Positions 42,209 through 49,722 of a stretch of DNA of 64,000 nt are shown piece by piece (position 1 is the first letter of the stretch; each line of letters begins with the position of its first letter). The position numbers and the translations under genes are program-made. A model generated the notes under the pieces. The model saw nothing but the letters and a program-made list of their open reading frames with translations, was not told the DNA's origin and ran no database searches. The stretch lies in NCBI RefSeq assembly GCF_001650495.1, contig NZ_LWCS01000032.1, forward strand, positions 1 to 64,000, written 5' to 3'. The stretch comes from Mycolicibacterium iranicum. GTDB lineage: Bacteria; Actinomycetota; Actinomycetes; Mycobacteriales; Mycobacteriaceae.

Positions 42209-42595
42209 ATGGCTCGAAGGCTTGTCACAGCGTTGGCGATGTCTGCGCTCGCATGGGGAGGCATCACGGCCGCGGCCGCCGGATTGGCGGCAAGCACCGC
42301 GCAGGCCGCCCCGTTATGTTCTCCGGCGGAGGCCAAGACGGCACCGTGCGCGCCGCCGGAGGGCTTTCCGACCTGCAATGCGTTCGGCCAGTGCGGGCAG
42401 ATCTGGTGCCCCGCGTCCGGGATGACGCCTTTACCCGGTTGGGACCTGAACACCTGCCATACCTTCTACTTCGACCCGAACGCTCCTGCGACGAAACCGA
42501 TCATGATCTCGGGCAACCCTCCGGGGCCGCCGCCCCCTCCTCCGCCGCCGTGCATCCTGTTCGTCAACTGCTTGCCGGGGCTGACCCATCCCTGA
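42209..42595 (+). CDS. Secreted Cys/Pro-rich protein, paralogue of the 38884 gene
   Basis: A 128-residue exported protein starting at ATG 42209 (GAAAGGA upstream). The signal peptide ends near AQA-APL (residue 33). The mature chain has six Cys (37, 47, 56, 62, 67, 83). The order Cys-x5-Cys, Trp-Cys-Pro and Trp-Asp-Leu-Asn-Thr-Cys-His followed by Tyr-Phe-Asp mirrors the other paralogue. A run of Pro and a short hydrophobic Cys-containing tail close it. The last 32 bp overlap the reductase gene on the opposite strand. Function unknown. Confidence 0.7.
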   Translation: MARRLVTALAMSALAWGGITAAAAGLAASTAQAAPLCSPAEAKTAPCAPPEGFPTCNAFGQCGQIWCPASGMTPLPGWDLNTCHTFYFDPNAPATKPIMISGNPPGPPPPPPPPCILFVNCLPGLTHP

Positions 42596-43151
42596 CCGCT
42601 TCGTAGCGCAGCAGAATCGTCCCGCACGGGAAGGTGCGGTTCTCCAACAACCGCAACGGCATCCGTGAGAGCAGGGGAGGAAAGAACGGCGTGCCGCCGC
42701 CCACGGCGGTGGGCGCGAGCACGATTCGGTACTCGTCGACCAGTCCGGCCCGCACGACCGGCGCGGCAAGGGTCGCGCCGGCGATCTCGAGCTGCCCCTC
42801 GGTCTCGGCCTTCAGCTTTGCGACCACTTCGACGGGGTCGCCGCGTTCGAGGCGGGCGTTCCAGCCGACAGACTCCAGGGTGCTTGAGAAGATCACCTTG
42901 GGCATGTCGCGCCAGACACGGGCGTAATCCACGATCGTCGGGGTGGCCTCCGGCGTCTGGTCGGCAGTGGGCCAGTACGCCGCCATCAGTTCGTAAAGCC
43001 TTCGCCCGTAGAACGACAGAGCTGTGTCGCGCTCGAAGTCGTTCCAGTACTGATGCAGTTCCTCACTCGGGTCGCTCCAGTCGATGTTGCCCTGTGCGTC
43101 GGCGATGTATCCGTCAAGCGAGACGTTGAAGCCGTAGATGAGTGTGCCCAT
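42564..43151 (-). CDS. Dihydrofolate reductase-fold (RibD C-terminal) protein
   Basis: A 195-residue protein of the RibD C-terminal/DHFR-like family. It begins GTLIYGFNVSLDGYIADAQG and continues with YGRRLYELMAAYWP, KVIFSSTLESVGWNARL, GQLEIAGATLAAPVVRAGLVDEYRIVLAPTAVGGG, typical of NADPH-binding reductases of unknown substrate. ATG 43151 fits the domain start. The 3' end runs 32 bp into the secreted-protein gene on the plus strand, an antisense overlap. Confidence 0.82.
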   Translation of the reverse strand: MGTLIYGFNVSLDGYIADAQGNIDWSDPSEELHQYWNDFERDTALSFYGRRLYELMAAYWPTADQTPEATPTIVDYARVWRDMPKVIFSSTLESVGWNARLERGDPVEVVAKLKAETEGQLEIAGATLAAPVVRAGLVDEYRIVLAPTAVGGGTPFFPPLLSRMPLRLLENRTFPCGTILLRYEAVRDGSAPASS

Positions 43152-43234
43152 GTACAACAGACTGCACCGACGGCCGGAACTCACCGCGCTGAGGGCGAGG
43201 TGCCGTATCGGCCAGGGGTGGGTACAGGGCAGAC

Positions 43235-43699
43235 ATGAGCGAAAGTGAGAAGGTCACCGTCGAGCGAACCATCGCAGCGCCTGTCGATGCGGTTTTTGAT
43301 GTCCTGTCGAATCCGCACCGACACCAAGCGCTCGACGGGTCTGGGTTCATACGCGGCGTGGATCATGCCGACCGGATCACCGAGGTCGGGCAAGTTTTCA
43401 CGATGAACATGCAGGGCGACCACATGGGCGGCGAATACAAGACCGATAACCACGTGTCCGGCTACGCGAAGGACAAGCTGCTGGCCTGGAAGACGGCGCC
43501 GGCGGGCACGGAGCCGCCCGGGTGGGAATGGTTGTGGGAGTTGGAAGCACAGGGTCCCGACAACACGCTTGTTCGTCACACATATGACTGGTCGAAGGTG
43601 ACCGACAAGAAGCTGCTCGAAAAAGTGAAGTTCCCGTTGGTCACGCAAGACCAACTCGCTGACACGCTTGCGCGTCTCGACGCCGAAGCGTCGACCTAG
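43235..43699 (+). CDS. SRPBCC family (polyketide cyclase-like) protein
   Basis: A 154-residue START-like domain protein. It opens KVTVERTIAAPVDAVFDVLSNPHRH, a helix-grip signature, and ends with a long C-terminal helix (DQLADTLARLDAEA). The beta-sheet includes FTMNMQGDHMGGEYKTDNHV. Such proteins bind hydrophobic ligands in a deep pocket. ATG 43235. It is an isolated gene convergent with the LLM oxidoreductase gene. Confidence 0.8.
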   Translation: MSESEKVTVERTIAAPVDAVFDVLSNPHRHQALDGSGFIRGVDHADRITEVGQVFTMNMQGDHMGGEYKTDNHVSGYAKDKLLAWKTAPAGTEPPGWEWLWELEAQGPDNTLVRHTYDWSKVTDKKLLEKVKFPLVTQDQLADTLARLDAEAST

Positions 43700-43718
43700 G
43701 TTCGGCCGGTGCTATCGG

Positions 43719-44528
43719 TCACCCGTTGTCACGCCAGGTGAGCACCTCCTTGAGCGACGTCAGGTCGTAGCCGTTGTCGGCGGCCAGCTCGGTCTGGAAC
43801 AAGGTCACGCCCACCTCGCGGAACGCATCAGCGCTGACGGCGTTCTCCCACAGCGTCGAACGCTCGATGTCGGCACCGTTGCGGCCGAAGCTCGATGCCA
43901 TCTCGTCAACGAGGTCGCTGGACTTTCGGAATGCATCGATCCCTTGGAACGCGTGCCAGATGTCGGCGTGCCTGGCAACGGCGGGCAGCGAGCGCTTGGG
44001 CCCCGTGCCGCCGATGAGGATCGGTAGCCTACGCACGGGGGGCGGATTGAGGGCGGCGAGCCGCTTTTCGATCCGAATGAGGCTCTCGTCGAACAGGTCG
44101 AAGCGGGATCCGAAGGTACCGAATTCGTAACCGTATGTGGTGTAGTCCTTTTCGTACCATCCCGCGCCCAGGCCCAGAATGAGGCGCCCTCCGCTGATGT
44201 GATCCACGGTGCGCGCCATGTCGGCGAGCAGATCAGGGTTGCGGTACCCGACGCCGGTCACGAGCAGCCCGATCTCGGCATGCGAGGTGATCTCGCCCCA
44301 GGATGCGAGGGCGGTCCAGCCCTCGAAGTTGGTGACGTCGGGCTGCTCCTCGGTGAGGATCGGCTTGCCGTCGACGATGCCCTCCATCGCGGGACGGTGA
44401 AAATGGTCATAGCCGAAGATGACGTCGACGCCGAGGTCGTCGGCGGCAAGGACGGCATCGCGCCACGTGGCGTAATCAGGCGTGCCGCCAGGCTGGATCT
44501 GCACGGCAACGCGAACGGGACGAGTCAT
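43719..44528 (-). CDS. LLM-class F420-dependent oxidoreductase
   Basis: A 269-residue luciferase-like protein of the F420-dependent type. VRVAVQIQPGG opens the barrel; DLGVDVIFGYDHFHRP, IGLLVTGVGYRNPDLLADMARTVDHISGGRLILGLGAGWYEKDY and ILIGGTGPKRSLPAVARHADIWHAF are typical. ATG 44528 is the start; a longer frame upstream has no support. This is the second LLM protein of the window and belongs to a different subgroup from the one at 27739. The substrate is unknown. Confidence 0.85.
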   Translation of the reverse strand: MTRPVRVAVQIQPGGTPDYATWRDAVLAADDLGVDVIFGYDHFHRPAMEGIVDGKPILTEEQPDVTNFEGWTALASWGEITSHAEIGLLVTGVGYRNPDLLADMARTVDHISGGRLILGLGAGWYEKDYTTYGYEFGTFGSRFDLFDESLIRIEKRLAALNPPPVRRLPILIGGTGPKRSLPAVARHADIWHAFQGIDAFRKSSDLVDEMASSFGRNGADIERSTLWENAVSADAFREVGVTLFQTELAADNGYDLTSLKEVLTWRDNG

Positions 44529-44686
44529 TGATGCTCCTGAGTCTGTGAAAGGCGGACTCTGGAGCCAAGTTCGTTTGGTGCGAGCTTTATTCCGGATCAC
44601 GCTACGTTGATGTCGGTTCGGAAATACGCAGACGGGGCACCCTTCCCACCGGATCGGACTCACCCACCACGATGGAGGACCTCGAT

Positions 44687-44836
44687 ATGACGATGCCCAG
44701 CGACGCTGCGGACGCGATCGAATCAGAAGGGCCTAACGACGGACCGCGCGACCACCAGGGTGTCGACACGGAGCACTCCGCCTACGTGGACGACGACAAC
44801 GTTCCCCACCCCGGAGACGCCAGGGAGCAACACTGA
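44687..44836 (+). CDS. Very small acidic hypothetical protein (49 residues)
   Basis: A 49-codon frame with ATG 44687 and TGA 44834-44836, too short for usual gene cut-offs. GGAGG at 44674-44678 sits eight bases before the ATG, the best Shine-Dalgarno in this neighbourhood. The peptide is very acidic (AADAIESEGPND, AYVDDDNVPHPGDA), without signal peptide, Cys or hydrophobic segment, so it should be soluble and probably unstructured. Neighbours are divergent LLM and downstream SDR genes. Function unknown. Confidence 0.6.
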   Translation: MTMPSDAADAIESEGPNDGPRDHQGVDTEHSAYVDDDNVPHPGDAREQH

Positions 44837-44916
44837 ACGAGAGTCGGCAGTTCGCCGAGCGTCTACATTGACCGCGGTCGGCCTCTCGGCCGGGAGAGCC
44901 CGGCTACGGTGGTTGA

Positions 44917-45612
44917 ATGACCATCACGCTGATCACGGGCGGCAATAAGGGCCTCGGTTACGAAGCGGCACGTCGGCTCACCGAGTTGGGCCACACCGTC
45001 TACATCGGGGCACGGGAAGAACAGCGTGGGAAAAGCGCTGCAGAGGCGCTCGGGGCGCGATTCGTACAACTCGACGTCAGCGACGACGCGTCGGTTGCGG
45101 CCGCAGCGGCCGAGGTCGGAAGCCGTGAGGGCCATGTCGACGTACTGATCAACAATGCCGGCGTCACGGATCCGTTGCTCAGTCCGGCGGATGTCACCGC
45201 CTCCGCCATGCATGCCGTCTACGACGTCAATGTCTTCGGCATCGTCCGGGTGACGCACGCCTTTCTGCCGATGCTGCGTGCCGCGCAGGCTCCCGTCATC
45301 GTCAACGTGAGCAGCGGGTTGGGTTCTTTCGGGGTGGTAACGAGCCCAGACCGGTTCGAATCTGGTTTTGCCACTGTGGTTTACGGCTCATCGAAAGCCG
45401 CTGTCGGCATGCTCACGGTGCAGTACGCCAAAGCGCTGCCTGACATCCGAATCAACGTGGTCGACCCTGGTTACACGGCCACCGATATCAACGGCAACAG
45501 CGGCCACCAGACCGTCACCGAGGGCACCGACGCCATCGTCCGACTCGCGACGATCGGACCGGACGGCCCCACAGGGACCTTCTCCGATCGGCACGGGCCA
45601 CTTCCATGGTGA
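44917..45612 (+). CDS. Short-chain dehydrogenase/reductase
   Basis: A 231-residue SDR. The NAD(P)-binding TGGNKGLGYEAARRL (TGxxxGxG) is at the start, NNAG is present, the catalytic Ser is in VNVSSGLGSFG, and the YxxxK motif is YGSSKAAVGM. DPGYTATDINGN follows the active site as in classical SDRs related to carbonyl reductase. ATG 44917 begins directly with the first beta-strand. The substrate is not predictable. The start is 80 bp after the tiny acidic ORF, on the same strand. Confidence 0.88.
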   Translation: MTITLITGGNKGLGYEAARRLTELGHTVYIGAREEQRGKSAAEALGARFVQLDVSDDASVAAAAAEVGSREGHVDVLINNAGVTDPLLSPADVTASAMHAVYDVNVFGIVRVTHAFLPMLRAAQAPVIVNVSSGLGSFGVVTSPDRFESGFATVVYGSSKAAVGMLTVQYAKALPDIRINVVDPGYTATDINGNSGHQTVTEGTDAIVRLATIGPDGPTGTFSDRHGPLPW

Positions 45613-45675
45613 AGCAGCGTCAGCCTGCCGATACCCAGCCGAAATGCCGCGAAAAGCATTGGAGCGCTCGCTGAT

Positions 45676-47397
45676 TCAGCTCAAGACGGACCTCGCCGCT
45701 CGCTCTGCGATCAGCATGACCGGTGCGTTCGTGTTGCCGGAGGTGATGGTGGGCATTGCGGACGCATCCACGACTCGGAGGCCGGCGACGCGGTTCACCC
45801 GACAGTCGGAGTCAAGAACCGTTGCACGCGAACGCGGCAGACCGCGTGTGTCGAAAGCTCCCATCGCGCAGGTTCCTACCGGGTGGAAGATGGTGGTGCC
45901 GAGTTCGCTCGCTGCGGCCTGCAGGTCCTCATCGCTCACCACTGTCGGGCCCGGGAGCAACTCTTCAGGGTGGTAGCGGGCCAGAGCAGGCGCCGCCATG
46001 ATCTGCCGTGTCATCCGCAACCCGCGGACGGCGATCCGGCGATCGCTGTCAGTCGAGAGGTAGTTGCACGCGATCTTCGGGTAGATGAACGGGTCGGCGC
46101 TGGCCATGCGTACATGCCCGCGTGATGTGGGTCGCAGATTGCATACCGAGGGTGTGATCGCTCCGAACCGGTGCAGGGGTTCGCCGAACTTCTTCAGCGA
46201 CAACGGCTGCACGTGCCATTCCAGGTCAGCACTTCTCAGCGCAGGGTCGCTCTTCGCGAAAGCACCCAGGGTGGAGGGTGGCATGGTCATCGGACCTGAT
46301 CTCATCAAGAGGTACTGAATTCCCATGCCCGCCCGAGTAATCCAGTTGCGGTAGAGCGTGTTGACAGTCCGGGCACCTCGTACCCGAAAGACCGTCCGCA
46401 GCTGCAAGTGGTCCTGCAGATTCTCACCGACACCCGGCAGATCCACGGCCACCGGCACCCCATACCGGGTCAGGAGCGCGGCCGGGCCGAGACCCGAGGC
46501 CTGCATGAGGTGCGGAGACCCGATCGCACCGGCACTCAGGATCACCTCCCGGCGGGCGTGGACGTCGATGATCGTGCCGTCTTTGAGCAGCCGCACACCG
46601 GTGACGCGGTGCTGGGCCGACGTCCAGGCGCCGCGACGCTGAACGTCGCTTACCTGATCGTCCATCAGCAGCTTCACGGCATGCGTCTGGGCCCAGACGG
46701 TGAGATTGGGGCGGTGCGCGACGGGGTGCAGGAAAGCGTCAGCCATCGACCAACGCCGGCCGCGCCGCTGGTTGACATGGAAGTACGCGCTGCCGGCGTT
46801 GTCTCCTCGGTTGAACTCGTTGATAGGGGCGATGTCCATCTCGGCCGCTGCGGCCTGCCAGGCGTCCAGAATTCTCCACCGCACGCGCGGCGGCTGGACC
46901 GGGATTTCGCCGCCGGCGCCGTGCCATTCGTCAGCACCACCGAAGTAATCCTCCAGCTGCTTGTAGATCGCCAGCGTCTCGCCGGGGCTGTCCGAACCAC
47001 CCCAGAGCCATCGCTGGTCACCGGTCGCCTGCGCCCAGAGTTCGTAATCGGCGGCTTGCCCGCGCATGTGGATCATGGCGTTGATCGACGAACAGCCACC
47101 GATCACACGGCCGCGCGCGTAGTGAATGCTGCGCCCGGCCAGACCTGGGTCCGGTTCGGTCGTGAAGCACCAGTCGGTGCGCGGGTTGGCGATCGTGTAG
47201 AGGTAGCCCACCGGCACCTTGATCCAGAACCAGTCGTCTTTGCCGCCTGCCTCGATCAAAAGCACGCTGTGATCAGGGTTGGCACTGAGCCGATTGGCGA
47301 GCAGGCAGCCCGCGCTGCCGGCTCCCACGATGATGAAGTCGAATTCGGCCGCAGGGCTCAATCTTCCTCCGTGACGTGAGTGGTATATCCCCGTCAT
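45676..47397 (-). CDS. GMC-family FAD oxidoreductase (choline dehydrogenase-like)
   Basis: A 573-residue flavoprotein. The FAD-binding FDFIIVGAGSAGCLLANRL, the GMC signature 1 RGRVIGGCSSINAMIHMRG, signature 2 GAIGSPHLMQASGLGP and the C-terminal catalytic His in IFHPVGTCAMG with Asn in TSGNTNAPVML are all present. These enzymes oxidise primary alcohols (choline, polyols, sterol-like alcohols) with FAD. The start is ATG 47397, although the domain begins at about residue 18. The gene stands alone, convergent with the SDR gene. Confidence 0.88.
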   Translation of the reverse strand: MTGIYHSRHGGRLSPAAEFDFIIVGAGSAGCLLANRLSANPDHSVLLIEAGGKDDWFWIKVPVGYLYTIANPRTDWCFTTEPDPGLAGRSIHYARGRVIGGCSSINAMIHMRGQAADYELWAQATGDQRWLWGGSDSPGETLAIYKQLEDYFGGADEWHGAGGEIPVQPPRVRWRILDAWQAAAAEMDIAPINEFNRGDNAGSAYFHVNQRRGRRWSMADAFLHPVAHRPNLTVWAQTHAVKLLMDDQVSDVQRRGAWTSAQHRVTGVRLLKDGTIIDVHARREVILSAGAIGSPHLMQASGLGPAALLTRYGVPVAVDLPGVGENLQDHLQLRTVFRVRGARTVNTLYRNWITRAGMGIQYLLMRSGPMTMPPSTLGAFAKSDPALRSADLEWHVQPLSLKKFGEPLHRFGAITPSVCNLRPTSRGHVRMASADPFIYPKIACNYLSTDSDRRIAVRGLRMTRQIMAAPALARYHPEELLPGPTVVSDEDLQAAASELGTTIFHPVGTCAMGAFDTRGLPRSRATVLDSDCRVNRVAGLRVVDASAMPTITSGNTNAPVMLIAERAARSVLS

Positions 47398-47469
47398 ACG
47401 CGAAATAACTTGGTGGCGCGTCCCATTTGTGACAGGTTCCGCGTGACTCGCCGTCTCGGCCCCGATCTG

Positions 47470-47628
47470 TCAATCGGGTGAGCCGTCTTCCTCCTCGTTT
47501 CGACGTCGCGCGGCCTCGATGATCTCGGGTGGGGCGGGCCTTTGGAGCCAGGCCCGTATCCGCAACAAGCCGCCGGCGGTAATACCGACGGCAACAACCA
47601 CGATCAGAATCCAGAGCGCTGTGGACAT
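47470..47628 (-). CDS. Small single-pass membrane protein
   Basis: A 52-residue frame starting at ATG 47628 with AGGAGG about 11 bases upstream. It has one hydrophobic helix (ALWILIVVVAVGITAGGLL, about 4-22) and then a basic/acidic cytoplasmic tail (RRRNEEEDGSPD). A much longer frame that includes it on the same strand has no credible start. Small bitopic proteins of this sort often regulate membrane partners, but nothing here identifies one. It is upstream of the GMC gene on the same strand (72 bp). Confidence 0.55.
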   Translation of the reverse strand: MSTALWILIVVVAVGITAGGLLRIRAWLQRPAPPEIIEAARRRNEEEDGSPD

Positions 47629-47965
47629 AGGTCGATTGTCCTCCTGGGACCACGGCATCCGCGCCGGTATTCGACGACACCGCGGTGGCGGCAGTCCTGG
47701 TACGCAGTTGTCCAGCATGAATATCCCCTCGCTGGGCCGCAGTGACCTGAAAATGGCCAAGTGACAAAAGATCGAGTTGTCTTCGTGTGCGTTCCTACAC
47801 ACAACTGCGGTCTGGCAGCGTGGGATGCCACGCTGCACCCGGTCGTGTCCTCCCGCAGAATCGACGGGATCGTCTGCGCGGTGGTTGCCGACCGAACGAC
47901 GCCGTACCAATCGGCGAGGTCGTCATGCCCGTCTTGCCCTGCCACGATGACGACGGAGCAACCCG

Positions 47966-48154
47966 TTGGTCGACATCGCGCACTTCTTTCGGTTCTATTC
48001 CGACAGTGCGATACGGCGCGGCCCGGCGCTGAGCGGCTACCACACCGCGTATCCGGCCCTGGACGACAACCCGACCGCGGTGTTCTGGCGGGATGGTGTT
48101 CTGCAGCCCGGCTGCGAGGGCGGTTCGCGGCAGGTCTTACAAGCCGAGGTCTGA
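47966..48154 (+). CDS. Possible small hypothetical protein
   Basis: A 62-residue frame beginning at TTG 47966 with GGAG eight bases upstream. Third codon positions are strongly G/C-biased, as in true genes here, and the peptide (HTAYPALDDNPTAVFWRDGVL, CEGGSRQV) is not low complexity. Against it: no recognised family, a rare start codon, and the last 18 bp overlap the convergent DUF1348 gene. It could also be the tail of an old, longer gene. Confidence 0.3.
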   Translation: MVDIAHFFRFYSDSAIRRGPALSGYHTAYPALDDNPTAVFWRDGVLQPGCEGGSRQVLQAEV

Positions 48155-48631
48155 CAGTCCGGGGTGATCGTCCGGACGTGGGCCACCGCGGTCCCAGAAG
48201 AACTTGCGGTCACTTTCTCGAATCGGCACGTCGTTGATGCTGGCATGGCGGTGGGTCATCAATCCGGAACCGTTGAACAACCAGTTCTCGTTGCCGTACG
48301 CCCGGAACCACTCGCCGGATGCGGTGTGGTACTCGTAGGCGAAGCGCACCGCGATGCGGTTTTCGCTGTGAGCCCACAGCTCTTTGATCAGCCTGTACTC
48401 GTGCTCGCGGTTCCACTTCTCGGAGAGGAATTGCACAATGCCCTCTCGGCCGGAGACGAATTCCGAGCGGTTACGCCACTGGCTGTCGGCGGAGTAACCC
48501 AAGGACACGACCAGGGGATCGCAGCTGTTCCACGCATCTTCTGCGCGTCGGGCCTTGAGGGCAGCGGACTCGTCGGTGAAAGGCGGAACAGGCGGTTTCA
48601 TTTCGGTGGCGGTAGAGGTCGTCATTCTCAT
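48137..48631 (-). CDS. DUF1348 (NTF2-like) protein
   Basis: A 164-residue protein of the DUF1348 family with a nuclear transport factor 2-like cone fold. Typical sequence: AEDAWNSCDPLVVSLGYSADSQWRNRSEFV, FLSEKWNREHEYRLIKELWAH, NRIAVRFAYEYHTASGEWFRAYGNENWLF and the C-terminal FFWDRGGPRPDDHPGLSDLGL. No enzyme activity is established for the family. ATG 48631 (or 48625). It is divergent from the TetR gene, and palindromic operators lie in the 97-bp spacer, so TetR probably controls it. Confidence 0.85.
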   Translation of the reverse strand: MRMTTSTATEMKPPVPPFTDESAALKARRAEDAWNSCDPLVVSLGYSADSQWRNRSEFVSGREGIVQFLSEKWNREHEYRLIKELWAHSENRIAVRFAYEYHTASGEWFRAYGNENWLFNGSGLMTHRHASINDVPIRESDRKFFWDRGGPRPDDHPGLSDLGL

Positions 48632-48664
48632 CTCATTTCATGGAAAGGCTGCCGTGTGCCTACA

Positions 48665-48680
48665 TAGACAGATCTGTCTA
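48665..48680. promoter_or_regulatory. TetR operator, copy 1 (perfect palindrome)
   Basis: Perfect 16-bp palindrome TAGACAGATCTGTCTA in the DUF1348-tetR spacer, on the DUF1348 side, so binding could block the leftward promoter. Half-sites TAGACA and TGTCTA match those of the second copy 37 bp away (centre to centre). Confidence 0.8.
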
Positions 48681-48700
48681 CATAGGTCAAACTAGCCGAA

Positions 48701-48718
48701 GTAGACAGACTTGTCTAC
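48701..48718. promoter_or_regulatory. TetR operator, copy 2, overlapping the tetR promoter
   Basis: 18-bp inverted repeat with outer arms GTAGACA and TGTCTAC. A TACAAT -10-like hexamer (48716-48721) begins inside its right arm, and the tetR GTG follows seven bases after the -10 box. Regulator binding here would prevent its own transcription; a leaderless tetR mRNA is implied. Confidence 0.75.
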
Positions 48719-48728
48719 AATTGGCTCC

Positions 48729-49325
48729 GTGAGCGTTTCCGACATACTCGATCCTCGGGTCGACCTGGACACCCAGCCTGCGCGCGAGCGGATCTTGAGC
48801 ACCGCCTACCGGCTGTTCTATCGGGACGGGATCCGCGCGACCGGGATCGACAAGGTCATCGCCGAGGCACGTGTCACCAAGGTGACCTTCTACCGTCATT
48901 TCGGGAGCAAGGATGCGCTGATCGTCGCCTTCCTGGAACTGCGCCATGACCGCTGGATAACGTGGTTTCGCGATGCTCTCGGCCGACACGCGACATCGGG
49001 TAGGCGCGGCCGCCCGCCGGTCGTTTCCGCAGTCGAAGAGTGGGTGTCGGCGCCCTCGTTCCGTGGATGCGCATTCATCAACAGCGTCAACGAACTTGGG
49101 GCCGAACTGCCCCAGGTTCACGACATTGCTGCGAGGCACAAAGCCGACATGGTCGCCGCCATCAGGGACTCACTGCCGCCGGGACCGAATCGTGGCCGTA
49201 CCGCACAAGCTCTCGGCATCGCGGTCGATGGCGCTGTGGTGCACGCTCAGTACAGCCAAGGCGCCGCGGCCGCCGTGAAGGCCCTGGCGACGATCGCGAC
49301 CGCGCTCGTGCCCGAAAAAGGGTAG
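48729..49325 (+). CDS. TetR-family transcriptional regulator
   Basis: A 198-residue TetR protein from GTG 48729. The HTH is ARERILSTAYRLFYRDGIRATGIDKVIAEARVTKVTFYRHFGSKDALI, near the N-terminus. The C-terminal ligand domain includes FRGCAFINSVNELG and VHDIAARHKADMVAAIRD. A TTG at 48711 in frame would add six residues but lies inside the operator and before the predicted transcription start. The gene autoregulates and faces the DUF1348 gene across twin palindromic operators. Confidence 0.88.
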   Translation: MSVSDILDPRVDLDTQPARERILSTAYRLFYRDGIRATGIDKVIAEARVTKVTFYRHFGSKDALIVAFLELRHDRWITWFRDALGRHATSGRRGRPPVVSAVEEWVSAPSFRGCAFINSVNELGAELPQVHDIAARHKADMVAAIRDSLPPGPNRGRTAQALGIAVDGAVVHAQYSQGAAAAVKALATIATALVPEKG

Positions 49326-49342
49326 GCACCGCTGCGGGATCC

Positions 49343-49621
49343 GATTACCACTGGACGATTTTTCCGCGAAAGGGCCTGGGAGAGCTGAGGTTCGGGATGT
49401 CCGCAGCCCAGGTCGATGCGCTGTTTGAAACCTTTGGCCTTGTGACCGGCCGCATGGCCGACCGCGCCCCGGATGCTGTGCTGCTCGACGCCCTGGAGCA
49501 GTTCGGTGAAGCACTGAGCGAGCGCGATCTGCCATTCACCGGCTATCGAAACGCCCAGCCCGGTGGGATTCGGCGTAAGGGGGCGATGCCACCACTGCGA
49601 TCGGCGCGGCTGCGTAAGTGA
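49343..49621 (+). pseudogene. Probable gene remnant of unknown family
   Basis: After the TetR stop the other reading frame looks coding (DYHWTIFPRKGLGELRFGMSAAQVDALFETFGLVTGR and MADRAPDAVLLDALEQFGEAL in pieces), with good G/C bias and protein-like composition. There is no proper start codon upstream in frame; the first ATG is internal (49397). After about 80 residues the chain degenerates into an Arg-rich tail. I read it as the front part of a gene that has lost its start and its end. A short real protein from the internal ATG cannot be excluded. Confidence 0.35.
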
Positions 49622-49722
49622 TGGTCGGCCGGCGTGCGGTGACAGATCGCTACCAACCCGGATCACGACGGCTCCGACCACGCGCGGTGAAGCGCCGATG
49701 GGGGACAAGGCACGATGGACGT

